A stretch of DNA of 64,000 bases. Source: Fasciola hepatica. Lineage: Eukaryota; Platyhelminthes; Trematoda; Plagiorchiida; Fasciolidae. The notes under the pieces were generated by a model that saw only the letters and a program-made list of their open reading frames with translations, searched no databases and was not told the DNA's origin. The stretch is taken from NCBI GenBank assembly GCA_948099385.1, contig CANUEZ040000156.1:682001-746000 (forward strand). Direction: 5' to 3'. The translations under genes and the position numbers were made by a program. Below are positions 1-11,195 of the stretch, one piece after another. How positions within the stretch are numbered: the first letter of the stretch is position 1; every line of letters begins with the position of its first letter.

Positions 1-50
1 TGCATGGTCTGATTGAACGGACTCGGCCGCCTCCTCGGTTGATCGTCCGG

Positions 51-60
51 CCCGATCGGG
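51..60. repeat. 10-bp perfect palindrome CCCGATCGGG
   Basis: The ten bases equal their own reverse complement. It is present in every copy at monomer position 51-60. A short palindrome like this can bind a dimeric protein or arise by chance. No function is known to me. Confidence 0.7.
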
Positions 61-67
61 AATGGGG

Positions 68-83
68 TACGCAGTTATGCGTA
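68..83. repeat. Hairpin-capable inverted repeat, 6-bp stem, GTTA loop
   Basis: TACGCA at 68-73 is the exact reverse complement of TGCGTA at 78-83, with the four-base loop GTTA between them. A G-T pair could extend the stem by one in RNA. I saw no variant inside the stem in any copy. Confidence 0.65.
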
Positions 84-130
84 TCTCATACACCCGATTC
101 GGCCTGGAGGAACTGGCCTGTGCTGAGCGG

Positions 131-300
131 CTATTTCATCAAATAACACAATTACACCAACTTATTACAAACTAAAATCAACAACACACATCAAATACTA
201 TATGACCAAATCAAACTATTAACACGAACACGATCATGCACACTACACTGCCACTTGACGAGAAAGAACAAATCAATTGAGAATAGTTATAATAAACAAA
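131..300 (+). other. AT-rich zone with A/C-rich + strand
   Basis: By hand count 121-300 is about 32% G+C. In 141-240 the + strand has 51 A, 25 C, 20 T and only 4 G. Such strong strand asymmetry is unusual for neutral sequence and is mirrored by a G/T-rich zone at 681-780. Sites A175 and T234, two of the informative variants, lie here. The zone recurs in every copy and has no open frame of note. Confidence 0.8.
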
Positions 301-360
301 ATACCACATGTAAACCTCAATCAACACAATCAATCACATCGAGTACGCACGAGCAGATAA

Positions 361-374
361 TTAGGCTTGCCTAA
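361..374. repeat. Palindrome TTAGGC-TT-GCCTAA
   Basis: Two perfect 6-bp arms flank a TT centre. It is intact in most copies. In nine copies (4, 8, 11, 15, 16, 22, 24, 28, 29) the AA at 374-375 becomes a single G, which removes the outermost pair and shortens the monomer to 1017 bp. In copy 53 A373 becomes G. The form resembles a binding site for a dimeric protein, but no function can be assigned. TTAGGC is also the nematode telomere unit; one copy in a palindrome is not evidence of a telomere. Confidence 0.65.
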
Positions 375-531
375 ATTCCCAACACGACACCAAGCGTTCA
401 CACTCAGTTTTACTCCAACTGATCACACATCGTACGCATGTGATTTGCGACAGCCATATGCGACATGTGCATCACGGAACCACAGTGTACGGATGATGCG
501 AGACACAGAAAAGCACCAGATGCACGGGAAA

Positions 532-544
532 GCGCGCGCATGCA
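532..544. other. 13-bp alternating purine-pyrimidine run
   Basis: GCGCGCGCATGCA alternates purine and pyrimidine without a break, a composition known to favour left-handed Z-DNA under negative supercoiling. It is present in all copies. A second 12-bp alternating run, CACGCGTGCATG, starts at 1013 and crosses into the next copy. Whether either adopts Z form is not shown by sequence. Confidence 0.55.
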
Positions 545-606
545 AGTACGGACGAAACATGCTACTGACACGGGAGCATTCAGTAGATAACTATTTAGCT
601 CGTCTC

Positions 607-631
607 GCACACAATCATGCTCGTCGTGTGC
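607..631. repeat. Inverted repeat GCACAC...GTGTGC, 13-nt spacer
   Basis: GCACAC at 607-612 is the reverse complement of GTGTGC at 626-631. In copies 27, 31 and 33 the change C625T adds a seventh pair with A613. The spacer is long for a stable hairpin and a chance origin is quite possible. Confidence 0.4.
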
Positions 632-680
632 AATCCTGCTGCAAAGGGAGGAGATGAATTGGATAACTTATTCTTCATTC

Positions 681-780
681 GCATCCAGTTGAGTTTGGAT
701 TGCTCGGGGTTGTTGAATTGGTCTTTTGATCATTTGTGTGGGTTCGATTTAGTCAGAGTACAATGCTAGTCGGTCTTGTG
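681..780 (+). other. G/T-rich zone of the monomer
   Basis: By hand count this 100-bp stretch has 40 T, 31 G, 16 A and 13 C on the + strand, so 71% G or T. The strand bias is opposite to that of 141-240. The zone recurs in all copies and contains the frequent C745T polymorphism, which changes a CpG to TpG. Confidence 0.8.
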
Positions 781-825
781 TGCAACTGGTCTGGTCAACT
801 AGGTTTTGCAGTTCGCATTTAAGAT

Positions 826-855
826 CGTACTTCTAGGGATCATTCCTACAGTACG
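826..855. repeat. Imperfect hairpin, two 6-bp stem segments
   Basis: CGTACT at 826-831 pairs perfectly with AGTACG at 850-855. Inside it TAGGGA at 834-839 pairs with TTCCTA at 843-848 (one G-T pair) around a three-base TCA loop, with a small internal mismatch at 832-833 and 849. The only change I saw here, T832C in copy 26, falls in the unpaired position. Confidence 0.6.
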
Positions 856-863
856 TATCACCA

Positions 864-888
864 GGACGTCAGTCAAACTGACCCGTCC
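864..888. repeat. Hairpin, 10-bp stem with 2-nt bulge
   Basis: GGACG at 864-868 pairs with CGTCC at 884-888, then TCAGT at 869-873 pairs with ACTGA at 877-881. The loop is CAA, and CC at 882-883 is bulged. This is the strongest foldback I found. It starts nine bases after the neighbouring hairpin ends. I saw no variant inside the stem in 63 copies; A889G in copies 60, 62 and 63 lies just outside it. No T-run follows, so it does not look like a bacterial terminator. Confidence 0.65.
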
Positions 889-1018
889 ACCCAACCGCGA
901 TGACGATCCGCATGGCCTAGTCCCGAGCGTGATCCGGGTGTGTGGCTGTCCGTCGGCCTGACCTAGCGCGTGCTTGTTGCTGGCTTGCTCGAATCAGCGG
1001 CCGTGTGAGCGTCACGCG
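889..1018 (+). other. GC-rich zone, right part of monomer
   Basis: By hand count 901-960 is 67% G+C and 961-1018 is 64%. CpG is as frequent as expected in 901-960 (7 seen, about 6.6 expected from base composition), so there is no general CpG depletion. Several recurrent variants cluster here: A889G, A893G, C935T, G1000T and G1009A. No RNA gene was recognised on either strand. Confidence 0.75.
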
Positions 1019-2036
1019 TGCATGGTCTGATTGAACGGACTCGGCCGCCTCCTCGGTTGATCGTCCGGCCCGATCGGGAATGGGGTACGCAGTTATGCGT
1101 ATCTCATACACCCGATTCGGCCTGGAGGAACTGGCCTGTGCTGAGCGGCTATTTCATCAAATAACACAATTACACCAACTTATTACAAACTAAAATCAAC
1201 AACACACATCAAATACTATATGACCAAATCAAACTATTAACACGAACACGATCATGCACACTACACTGCCACTTGACGAGAAAGAACAAATCAATTGAGA
1301 ATAGTTATAATAAACAAAATACCACATGTAAACCTCAATCAACACAATCAATCACATCGAGTACGCACGAGCAGATAATTAGGCTTGCCTAAATTCCCAA
1401 CACGACACCAAGCGTTCACACTCAGTTTTACTCCAACTGATCACACATCGTACGCATGTGATTTGCGACAGCCATATGCGACATGTGCATCACGGAGCCA
1501 CAGTGTACGGATGATGCGAGACATAGAAAAGCACCAGATGCACGGGAAAGCGCGCGCATGCAAGTACGGACGAAACATACTACTGACACGGGAGCATTCA
1601 GTAGATAACTATTTAGCTCGTCTCGCACACAATCATGCTCGTCGTGTGCAATCCTGCTGCAAAGGGAGGAGATGAATTGGATAACTTATTCTTCATTCGC
1701 ATCCAGTTGAGTTTGGATTGCTCGGGGTTGTTGAATTGGTCTTTTGATCATTTGTGTGGGTTTGATTTAGTCAGAGTACAATGCTAGTCGGTCTTGTGTG
1801 CAACTGGTCTGGTCAACTAGGTTTTGCAGTTCGCATTTAAGATCGTACTTCTAGGGATCATTCCTACAGTACGTATCACCAGGACGTCAGTCAAACTGAC
1901 CCGTCCACCCAACCGCGATGACGATCCGCATGGCCTAGTCCCGAGCGTGATCCGGGTGTGTGGCTGTCCGTCGGCCTGACCTAGCGCGTGCTTGTTGCTG
2001 GCTTGCTCGAATCAGCGGCCGTGTGAGCGTCACGCG
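1019..2036 (+). repeat. Satellite monomer 2
   Basis: Carries G479, T506 and T745. The same set occurs in monomers 6 and 18. Confidence 0.95.
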
Positions 2037-3054
2037 TGCATGGTCTGATTGAACGGACTCGGCCGCCTCCTCGGTTGATCGTCCGGCCCGATCGGGAATG
2101 GGGTACGCAGTTATGCGTATCTCATACACCCGATTCGGCCTGGAGGAACTGGCCTGTGCTGAGCGGCTATTTCATCAAATAACACAATTACACCAACTTA
2201 TTACAAACTAAAATCAACAACACACATCAAATACTATATGACCAAATCAAACTATTAACACGAACACGATCATGCACACTACACTGCCACTTGACGAGAA
2301 AGAACAAATCAATTGAGAATAGTTATAATAAACAAAATACCACATGTAAACCTCAATCAACACAATCAATCACATCGAGTACGCACGAGCAGATAATTAG
2401 GCTTGCCTAAATTCCCAACACGACACCAAGCGTTCACACTCAGTTTTACTCCAACTGATCACACATCGTACGCATGTGATTTGCGACAGCCATATGCGAC
2501 ATGTGCATCACGGAACCACAGTGTACGGATGATGCGAGACACAGAAAAGCACCAGATGCACGGGAAAGCGCGCGCATGCAAGTACGGACGAAACATGCTA
2601 CTGACACGGGAGCATTCAGTAGATAACTATTTAGCTCGTCTCGCACACAATCATGCTCGTCGTGTGCAATCCTGCTGCAAAGGGAGGAGATGAATTGGAT
2701 AACTTATTCTTCATTCGCATCCAGTTGAGTTTGGATTGCTCGGGGTTGTTGAATTGGTCTTTTGATCATTTGTGTGGGTTCGATTTAGTCAGAGTACAAT
2801 GCTAGTCGGTCTTGTGTGCAACTGGTCTGGTCAACTAGGTTTTGCAGTTCGCATTTAAGATCGTACTTCTAGGGATCATTCCTACAGTACGTATCACCAG
2901 GACGTCAGTCAAACTGACCCGTCCACCCAACCGCGATGACGATCCGCATGGCCTAGTCCCGAGCGTGATCCGGGTGTGTGGCTGTCCGTCGGCCTGACCT
3001 AGCGCGTGCTTGTTGCTGGCTTGCTCGAATCAGCGGCCGTGTGAGCGTCACGCG
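2037..3054 (+). repeat. Satellite monomer 3
   Basis: Carries G561 only, so it repeats monomer 1 two units away. Confidence 0.95.
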
Positions 3055-4071
3055 TGCATGGTCTGATTGAACGGACTCGGCCGCCTCCTCGGTTGATCGT
3101 CCGGCCCGATCGGGAATGGGGTACGCAGTTATGCGTATCTCATACACCCGATTCGGCCTGGAGGAACTGGCCTGTGCTGAGCGGCTATTTCATCAAATAA
3201 CACAATTACACCAACTTATTACAAACTAAAATCAACAACACACATCAAATACTATATGACCAAATCAAACTATTAACACGAACACGATCATGCACACTAC
3301 ACTGCCACTTGACGAGAAAGAACAAATCAATTGAGAATAGTTATAATAAACAAAATACCACATGTAAACCTCAATCAACACAATCAATCACATCGAGTAC
3401 GCACGAGCAGATAATTAGGCTTGCCTAGTTCCCAACACGACACCAAGCGTTCACACTCAGTTTTACTCCAACTGATCACACATCGTACGCATGTGATTTG
3501 CGACAGCCATATGCGACATGTGCATCACGGAGCCACAGTGTACGGATGATGCGAGACATAGAAAAGCACCAGATGCACGGGAAAGCGCGCGCATGCAAGT
3601 ACGGACGAAACATACTACTGACACGGGAGCATTCAGTAGATAACTATTTAGCTCGTCTCGCACACAATCATGCTCGTCGTGTGCAATCCTGCTGCAAAGG
3701 GAGGAGATGAATTGGATAACTTATTCTTCATTCGCATCCAGTTGAGTTTGGATTGCTCGGGGTTGTTGAATTGGTCTTTTGATCATTTGTGTGGGTTTGA
3801 TTTAGTCAGAGTACAATGCTAGTCGGTCTTGTGTGCAACTGGTCTGGTCAACTAGGTTTTGCAGTTCGCATTTAAGATCGTACTTCTAGGGATCATTCCT
3901 ACAGTACGTATCACCAGGACGTCAGTCAAACTGACCCGTCCACCCAACCGCGATGACGATCCGCATGGCCTAGTCCCGAGCGTGATCCGGGTGTGTGGCT
4001 GTCCGTCGGCCTGACCTAGCGCGTGCTTGTTGCTGGCTTGCTCGAATCAGCGGCCGTGTGAGCGTCACGCG
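3055..4071 (+). repeat. Satellite monomer 4 (1017 bp)
   Basis: First short copy: AA374-375 replaced by G. It also has G479, T506 and T745, so it is monomer 2 plus the short allele. Confidence 0.95.
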
Positions 4072-5089
4072 TGCATGGTCTGATTGAACGGACTCGGCCG
4101 CCTCCTCGGTTGATCGTCCGGCCCGATCGGGAATGGGGTACGCAGTTATGCGTATCTCATACACCCGATTCGGCCTGGAGGAACTGGCCTGTGCTGAGCG
4201 GCTATTTCATCAAATAACACAATTACACCAACTTATTACAAACTAAAATCAACAACACACATCAAATACTATATGACCAAATCAAACTATTAACACGAAC
4301 ACGATCATGCACACTACACTGCCACTTGACGAGAAAGAACAAATCAATTGAGAATAGTTATAATAAACAAAATACCACATGTAAACCTCAATCAACACAA
4401 TCAATCACATCGAGTACGCACGAGCAGATAATTAGGCTTGCCTAAATTCCCAACACGACACCAAGCGTTCACACTCAGTTTTACTCCAACTGATCACACA
4501 TCGTACGCATGTGATTTGCGACAGCCATATGCGACATGTGCATCACGGAACCACAGTGTACGGATGATGCGAGACACAGAAAAGCACCAGATGCACGGGA
4601 AAGCGCGCGCATGCAAGTACGGACGAAACATACTACTGACACGGGAGCATTCAGTAGATAACTATTTAGCTCGTCTCGCACACAATCATGCTCGTCGTGT
4701 GCAATCCTGCTGCAAAGGGAGGAGATGAATTGGATAACTTATTCTTCATTCGCATCCAGTTGAGTTTGGATTGCTCGGGGTTGTTGAATTGGTCTTTTGA
4801 TCATTTGTGTGGGTTTGATTTAGTCAGAGTACAATGCTAGTCGGTCTTGTGTGCAACTGGTCTGGTCAACTAGGTTTTGCAGTTCGCATTTAAGATCGTA
4901 CTTCTAGGGATCATTCCTACAGTACGTATCACCAGGACGTCAGTCAAACTGACCCGTCCACCCAACCGCGATGACGATCCGCATGGCCTAGTCCCGAGCG
5001 TGATCTGGGTGTGTGGCTGTCCGTCGGCCTGACCTAGCGCGTGCTTGTTGCTGGCTTGCTCGAATCAGCGGCCGTGTGAGCGTCACGCG
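4072..5089 (+). repeat. Satellite monomer 5
   Basis: Carries T745 and T935. Confidence 0.95.
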
Positions 5090-6107
5090 TGCATGGTCTG
5101 ATTGAACGGACTCGGCCGCCTCCTCGGTTGATCGTCCGGCCCGATCGGGAATGGGGTACGCAGTTATGCGTATCTCATACACCCGATTCGGCCTGGAGGA
5201 ACTGGCCTGTGCTGAGCGGCTATTTCATCAAATAACACAATTACACCAACTTATTACAAACTAAAATCAACAACACACATCAAATACTATATGACCAAAT
5301 CAAACTATTAACACGAACACGATCATGCACACTACACTGCCACTTGACGAGAAAGAACAAATCAATTGAGAATAGTTATAATAAACAAAATACCACATGT
5401 AAACCTCAATCAACACAATCAATCACATCGAGTACGCACGAGCAGATAATTAGGCTTGCCTAAATTCCCAACACGACACCAAGCGTTCACACTCAGTTTT
5501 ACTCCAACTGATCACACATCGTACGCATGTGATTTGCGACAGCCATATGCGACATGTGCATCACGGAGCCACAGTGTACGGATGATGCGAGACATAGAAA
5601 AGCACCAGATGCACGGGAAAGCGCGCGCATGCAAGTACGGACGAAACATACTACTGACACGGGAGCATTCAGTAGATAACTATTTAGCTCGTCTCGCACA
5701 CAATCATGCTCGTCGTGTGCAATCCTGCTGCAAAGGGAGGAGATGAATTGGATAACTTATTCTTCATTCGCATCCAGTTGAGTTTGGATTGCTCGGGGTT
5801 GTTGAATTGGTCTTTTGATCATTTGTGTGGGTTTGATTTAGTCAGAGTACAATGCTAGTCGGTCTTGTGTGCAACTGGTCTGGTCAACTAGGTTTTGCAG
5901 TTCGCATTTAAGATCGTACTTCTAGGGATCATTCCTACAGTACGTATCACCAGGACGTCAGTCAAACTGACCCGTCCACCCAACCGCGATGACGATCCGC
6001 ATGGCCTAGTCCCGAGCGTGATCCGGGTGTGTGGCTGTCCGTCGGCCTGACCTAGCGCGTGCTTGTTGCTGGCTTGCTCGAATCAGCGGCCGTGTGAGCG
6101 TCACGCG
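5090..6107 (+). repeat. Satellite monomer 6
   Basis: Carries G479, T506 and T745, the same set as monomer 2. Confidence 0.95.
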
Positions 6108-7125
6108 TGCATGGTCTGATTGAACGGACTCGGCCGCCTCCTCGGTTGATCGTCCGGCCCGATCGGGAATGGGGTACGCAGTTATGCGTATCTCATACAC
6201 CCGATTCGGCCTGGAGGAACTGGCCTGTGCTGAGCGGCTATTTCATCAAATAACACAATTACACCAACTTATTACAAACTAAAATCAACAACACACATCA
6301 AATACTATATGACCAAATCAAACTATTAACACGAACACGATCATGCACACTACACTGCCACTTGACGAGAAAGAACAAATCAATTGAGAATAGTTATAAT
6401 AAACAAAATACCACATGTAAACCTCAATCAACACAATCAATCACATCGAGTACGCACGAGCAGATAATTAGGCTTGCCTAAATTCCCAACACGACACCAA
6501 GCGTTCACACTCAGTTTTACTCCAACTGATCACACATCGTACGCATGTGATTTGCGACAGCCATATGCGACATGTGCATCACGGAGCCACAGTGTACGGA
6601 TGATGCGAGACATAGAAAAGCACCAGATGCACGGGAAAGCGCGCGCATGCAAGTACGGACGAAACATACTACTGACACGGGAGCATTCAGTAGATAACTA
6701 TTTAGCTCGTCTCGCACACAATCATGCTCGTCGTGTGCAATCCTGCTGCAAAGGGAGGAGATGAATTGGATAACTTATTCTTCATTCGCATCCAGTTGAG
6801 TTTGGATTGCTCGGGGTTGTTGAATTGGTCTTTTGATCATTTGTGTGGGTTCGATTTAGTCAGAGTACAATGCTAGTCGGTCTTGTGTGCAACTGGTCTG
6901 GTCAACTAGGTTTTGCAGTTCGCATTTAAGATCGTACTTCTAGGGATCATTCCTACAGTACGTATCACCAGGACGTCAGTCAAACTGACCCGTCCACCCA
7001 ACCGCGATGACGATCCGCATGGCCTAGTCCCGAGCGTGATCCGGGTGTGTGGCTGTCCGTCGGCCTGACCTAGCGCGTGCTTGTTGCTGGCTTGCTCGAA
7101 TCAGCGTCCGTGTGAGCGTCACGCG
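6108..7125 (+). repeat. Satellite monomer 7
   Basis: Carries G479, T506 and T1000. It is the leftmost copy with T1000, which is otherwise mostly a right-half variant. Confidence 0.95.
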
Positions 7126-8142
7126 TGCATGGTCTGATTGAACGGACTCGGCCGCCTCCTCGGTTGATCGTCCGGCCCGATCGGGAATGGGGTACGCAGT
7201 TATGCGTATCTCATACACCCGATTCGGCCTGGAGGAACTGGCCTGTGCTGAGCGGCTATTTCATCAAATAACACAATTACACCAACTTATTACAAACTAA
7301 AATCAACAACACACATCAAATACTATATGACCAAATCAAACTATTAACACGAACACGATCATGCACACTACACTGCCACTTGACGAGAAAGAACAAATCA
7401 ATTGAGAATAGTTATAATAAACAAAATACCACATGTAAACCTCAATCAACACAATCAATCACATCGAGTACGCACGAGCAGATAATTAGGCTTGCCTAGT
7501 TCCCAACACGACACCAAGCGTTCACACTCAGTTTTACTCCAACTGATCACACATCGTACGCATGTGATTTGCGACAGCCATATGCGACATGTGCATCACG
7601 GAACCACAGTGTACGGATGATGCGAGACACAGAAAAGCACCAGATGCACGGGAAAGCGCGCGCATGCAAGTACGGACGAAACATACTACTGACACGGGAG
7701 CATTCAGTAGATAACTATTTAGCTCGTCTCGCACACAATCATGCTCGTCGTGTGCAATCCTGCTGCAAAGGGAGGAGATGAATTGGATAACTTATTCTTC
7801 ATTCGCATCCAGTTGAGTTTGGATTGCTCGGGGTTGTTGAATTGGTCTTTTGATCATTTGTGTGGGTTTGATTTAGTCAGAGTACAATGCTAGTCGGTCT
7901 TGTGTGCAACTGGTCTGGTCAACTAGGTTTTGCAGTTCGCATTTAAGATCGTACTTCTAGGGATCATTCCTACAGTACGTATCACCAGGACGTCAGTCAA
8001 ACTGACCCGTCCACCCAACCGCGATGACGATCCGCATGGCCTAGTCCCGAGCGTGATCCGGGTGTGTGGCTGTCCGTCGGCCTGACCTAGCGCGTGCTTG
8101 TTGCTGGCTTGCTCGAATCAGCGGCCGTGTGAGCGTCACGCG
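7126..8142 (+). repeat. Satellite monomer 8 (1017 bp)
   Basis: Short allele at 374-375 plus T745. The same haplotype is seen in monomers 11, 15 and 16. Confidence 0.95.
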
Positions 8143-9160
8143 TGCATGGTCTGATTGAACGGACTCGGCCGCCTCCTCGGTTGATCGTCCGGCCCGATCG
8201 GGAATGGGGTACGCAGTTATGCGTATCTCATACACCCGATTCGGCCTGGAGGAACTGGCCTGTGCTGAGCGGCTATTTCATCAAATAACACAATTACACC
8301 AACTTATTACAAACTAAAATCAACAACACACATCAAATACTATATGACCAAATCAAACTATTAACACGAACACGATCATGCACACTACACTGCCACTTGA
8401 CGAGAAAGAACAAATCAATTGAGAATAGTTATAATAAACAAAATACCACATGTAAACCTCAATCAACACAATCAATCACATCGAGTACGCACGAGCAGAT
8501 AATTAGGCTTGCCTAAATTCCCAACACGACACCAAGCGTTCACACTCAGTTTTACTCCAACTGATCACACATCGTACGCATGTGATTTGCGACAGCCATA
8601 TGCGACATGTGCATCACGGAACCACAGTGTACGGATGATGCGAGACACAGAAAAGCACCAGATGCACGGGAAAGCGCGCGCATGCAAGTACGGACGAAAC
8701 ATACTACTGACACGGGAGCATTCAGTAGATAACTATTTAGCTCGTCTCGCACACAATCATGCTCGTCGTGTGCAATCCTGCTGCAAAGGGAGGAGATGAA
8801 TTGGATAACTTATTCTTCATTCGCATCCAGTTGAGTTTGGATTGCTCGGGGTTGTTGAATTGGTCTTTTGATCATTTGTGTGGGTTTGATTTAGTCAGAG
8901 TACAATGCTAGTCGGTCTTGTGTGCAACTGGTCTGGTCAACTAGGTTTTGCAGTTCGCATTTAAGATCGTACTTCTAGGGATCATTCCTACAGTACGTAT
9001 CACCAGGACGTCAGTCAAACTGACCCGTCCACCCAACCGCGATGACGATCCGCATGGCCTAGTCCCGAGCGTGATCCGGGTGTGTGGCTGTCCGTCGGCC
9101 TGACCTAGCGCGTGCTTGTTGCTGGCTTGCTCGAATCAGCGGCCGTGTGAGCGTCACGCG
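8143..9160 (+). repeat. Satellite monomer 9
   Basis: Carries T745 only; looks identical to monomer 10. Confidence 0.95.
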
Positions 9161-10178
9161 TGCATGGTCTGATTGAACGGACTCGGCCGCCTCCTCGGTT
9201 GATCGTCCGGCCCGATCGGGAATGGGGTACGCAGTTATGCGTATCTCATACACCCGATTCGGCCTGGAGGAACTGGCCTGTGCTGAGCGGCTATTTCATC
9301 AAATAACACAATTACACCAACTTATTACAAACTAAAATCAACAACACACATCAAATACTATATGACCAAATCAAACTATTAACACGAACACGATCATGCA
9401 CACTACACTGCCACTTGACGAGAAAGAACAAATCAATTGAGAATAGTTATAATAAACAAAATACCACATGTAAACCTCAATCAACACAATCAATCACATC
9501 GAGTACGCACGAGCAGATAATTAGGCTTGCCTAAATTCCCAACACGACACCAAGCGTTCACACTCAGTTTTACTCCAACTGATCACACATCGTACGCATG
9601 TGATTTGCGACAGCCATATGCGACATGTGCATCACGGAACCACAGTGTACGGATGATGCGAGACACAGAAAAGCACCAGATGCACGGGAAAGCGCGCGCA
9701 TGCAAGTACGGACGAAACATACTACTGACACGGGAGCATTCAGTAGATAACTATTTAGCTCGTCTCGCACACAATCATGCTCGTCGTGTGCAATCCTGCT
9801 GCAAAGGGAGGAGATGAATTGGATAACTTATTCTTCATTCGCATCCAGTTGAGTTTGGATTGCTCGGGGTTGTTGAATTGGTCTTTTGATCATTTGTGTG
9901 GGTTTGATTTAGTCAGAGTACAATGCTAGTCGGTCTTGTGTGCAACTGGTCTGGTCAACTAGGTTTTGCAGTTCGCATTTAAGATCGTACTTCTAGGGAT
10001 CATTCCTACAGTACGTATCACCAGGACGTCAGTCAAACTGACCCGTCCACCCAACCGCGATGACGATCCGCATGGCCTAGTCCCGAGCGTGATCCGGGTG
10101 TGTGGCTGTCCGTCGGCCTGACCTAGCGCGTGCTTGTTGCTGGCTTGCTCGAATCAGCGGCCGTGTGAGCGTCACGCG
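9161..10178 (+). repeat. Satellite monomer 10
   Basis: Carries T745 only; looks identical to monomers 9, 32 and 36. Confidence 0.95.
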
Positions 10179-11195
10179 TGCATGGTCTGATTGAACGGAC
10201 TCGGCCGCCTCCTCGGTTGATCGTCCGGCCCGATCGGGAATGGGGTACGCAGTTATGCGTATCTCATACACCCGATTCGGCCTGGAGGAACTGGCCTGTG
10301 CTGAGCGGCTATTTCATCAAATAACACAATTACACCAACTTATTACAAACTAAAATCAACAACACACATCAAATACTATATGACCAAATCAAACTATTAA
10401 CACGAACACGATCATGCACACTACACTGCCACTTGACGAGAAAGAACAAATCAATTGAGAATAGTTATAATAAACAAAATACCACATGTAAACCTCAATC
10501 AACACAATCAATCACATCGAGTACGCACGAGCAGATAATTAGGCTTGCCTAGTTCCCAACACGACACCAAGCGTTCACACTCAGTTTTACTCCAACTGAT
10601 CACACATCGTACGCATGTGATTTGCGACAGCCATATGCGACATGTGCATCACGGAACCACAGTGTACGGATGATGCGAGACACAGAAAAGCACCAGATGC
10701 ACGGGAAAGCGCGCGCATGCAAGTACGGACGAAACATACTACTGACACGGGAGCATTCAGTAGATAACTATTTAGCTCGTCTCGCACACAATCATGCTCG
10801 TCGTGTGCAATCCTGCTGCAAAGGGAGGAGATGAATTGGATAACTTATTCTTCATTCGCATCCAGTTGAGTTTGGATTGCTCGGGGTTGTTGAATTGGTC
10901 TTTTGATCATTTGTGTGGGTTTGATTTAGTCAGAGTACAATGCTAGTCGGTCTTGTGTGCAACTGGTCTGGTCAACTAGGTTTTGCAGTTCGCATTTAAG
11001 ATCGTACTTCTAGGGATCATTCCTACAGTACGTATCACCAGGACGTCAGTCAAACTGACCCGTCCACCCAACCGCGATGACGATCCGCATGGCCTAGTCC
11101 CGAGCGTGATCCGGGTGTGTGGCTGTCCGTCGGCCTGACCTAGCGCGTGCTTGTTGCTGGCTTGCTCGAATCAGCGGCCGTGTGAGCGTCACGCG
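10179..11195 (+). repeat. Satellite monomer 11 (1017 bp)
   Basis: Short allele at 374-375 plus T745. Confidence 0.95.

Larger units (their letters stand above)
1..130 (+). other. GC-rich zone, left part of monomer
   Basis: By hand count positions 1-60 are 65% G+C and 61-120 are 55%, against about 48% for the whole monomer. The zone joins the GC-rich end of the previous copy, so each junction as drawn here lies inside one continuous GC-rich block of roughly 260 bp. The block recurs in all copies. Two similar strings, CCCGATCGGG at 51-60 and CCCGATTCGG at 93-102, may be a small local duplication. Confidence 0.8.
1..1018 (+). repeat. Satellite monomer 1
   Basis: Used as the reference for monomer numbering. 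It carries G561 and otherwise matches the majority state. It looks identical to monomer 3. Confidence 0.95.

Noticed and set aside
255..293. Bacterial-type promoter: TTGACG at 255 and TATAAT at 288
   Set aside because: The gap is 27 bp, far from the usual 16-18, and the context is an AT-rich satellite where such strings arise easily. The overlapping AATAAA at 291-296 is likewise not evidence of a polyadenylation site.
361..374. TTAGGC as a nematode telomere repeat
   Set aside because: Only one TTAGGC and one inverted GCCTAA per kilobase, not a tandem run. It cannot be used to assign the organism.
410..610. Possible minus-strand protein of 66 residues
   Set aside because: GTG start, no recognisable family, antisense to another open frame. 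It is open in all copies, which is expected when copies differ by under 1%.
367..657. Possible + strand protein of 96 residues, repeated about every 1018 bp
   Set aside because: It starts at TTG, has no recognisable domain or motif, its first ATG lies over 40 codons in, and it is broken in 13 of 63 copies. It recurs only because the satellite recurs.
646..692. Purine-rich ribosome-site-like GGGAGGAG before ATG at 654
   Set aside because: The motif touches the ATG, so the spacing is wrong, and the frame ends after 12 codons.
738..755. GGTTCGATT resembling the tRNA T-loop / Pol III B box
   Set aside because: The flanking bases do not form a T-stem, no acceptor or anticodon arm fits, and 23 copies have a T in place of the key C at 745.
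913..924. TGGCCTAGTCCC resembling a Pol III A box
   Set aside because: It lacks the final GG, no B box follows at a suitable distance, and there is no T-run terminator.
1..1018. Monomer as six nucleosome-sized subunits (1018 is about 6 x 170)
   Set aside because: I see no internal repeat near 170 or 340 bp, so the ratio is probably coincidence.
917..1111. Possible minus-strand protein of 64 residues across the copy junction
   Set aside because: GTG start in a GC-rich zone, where stops are rare by chance. No motif, and common variants (such as G1000T) change its residues freely.
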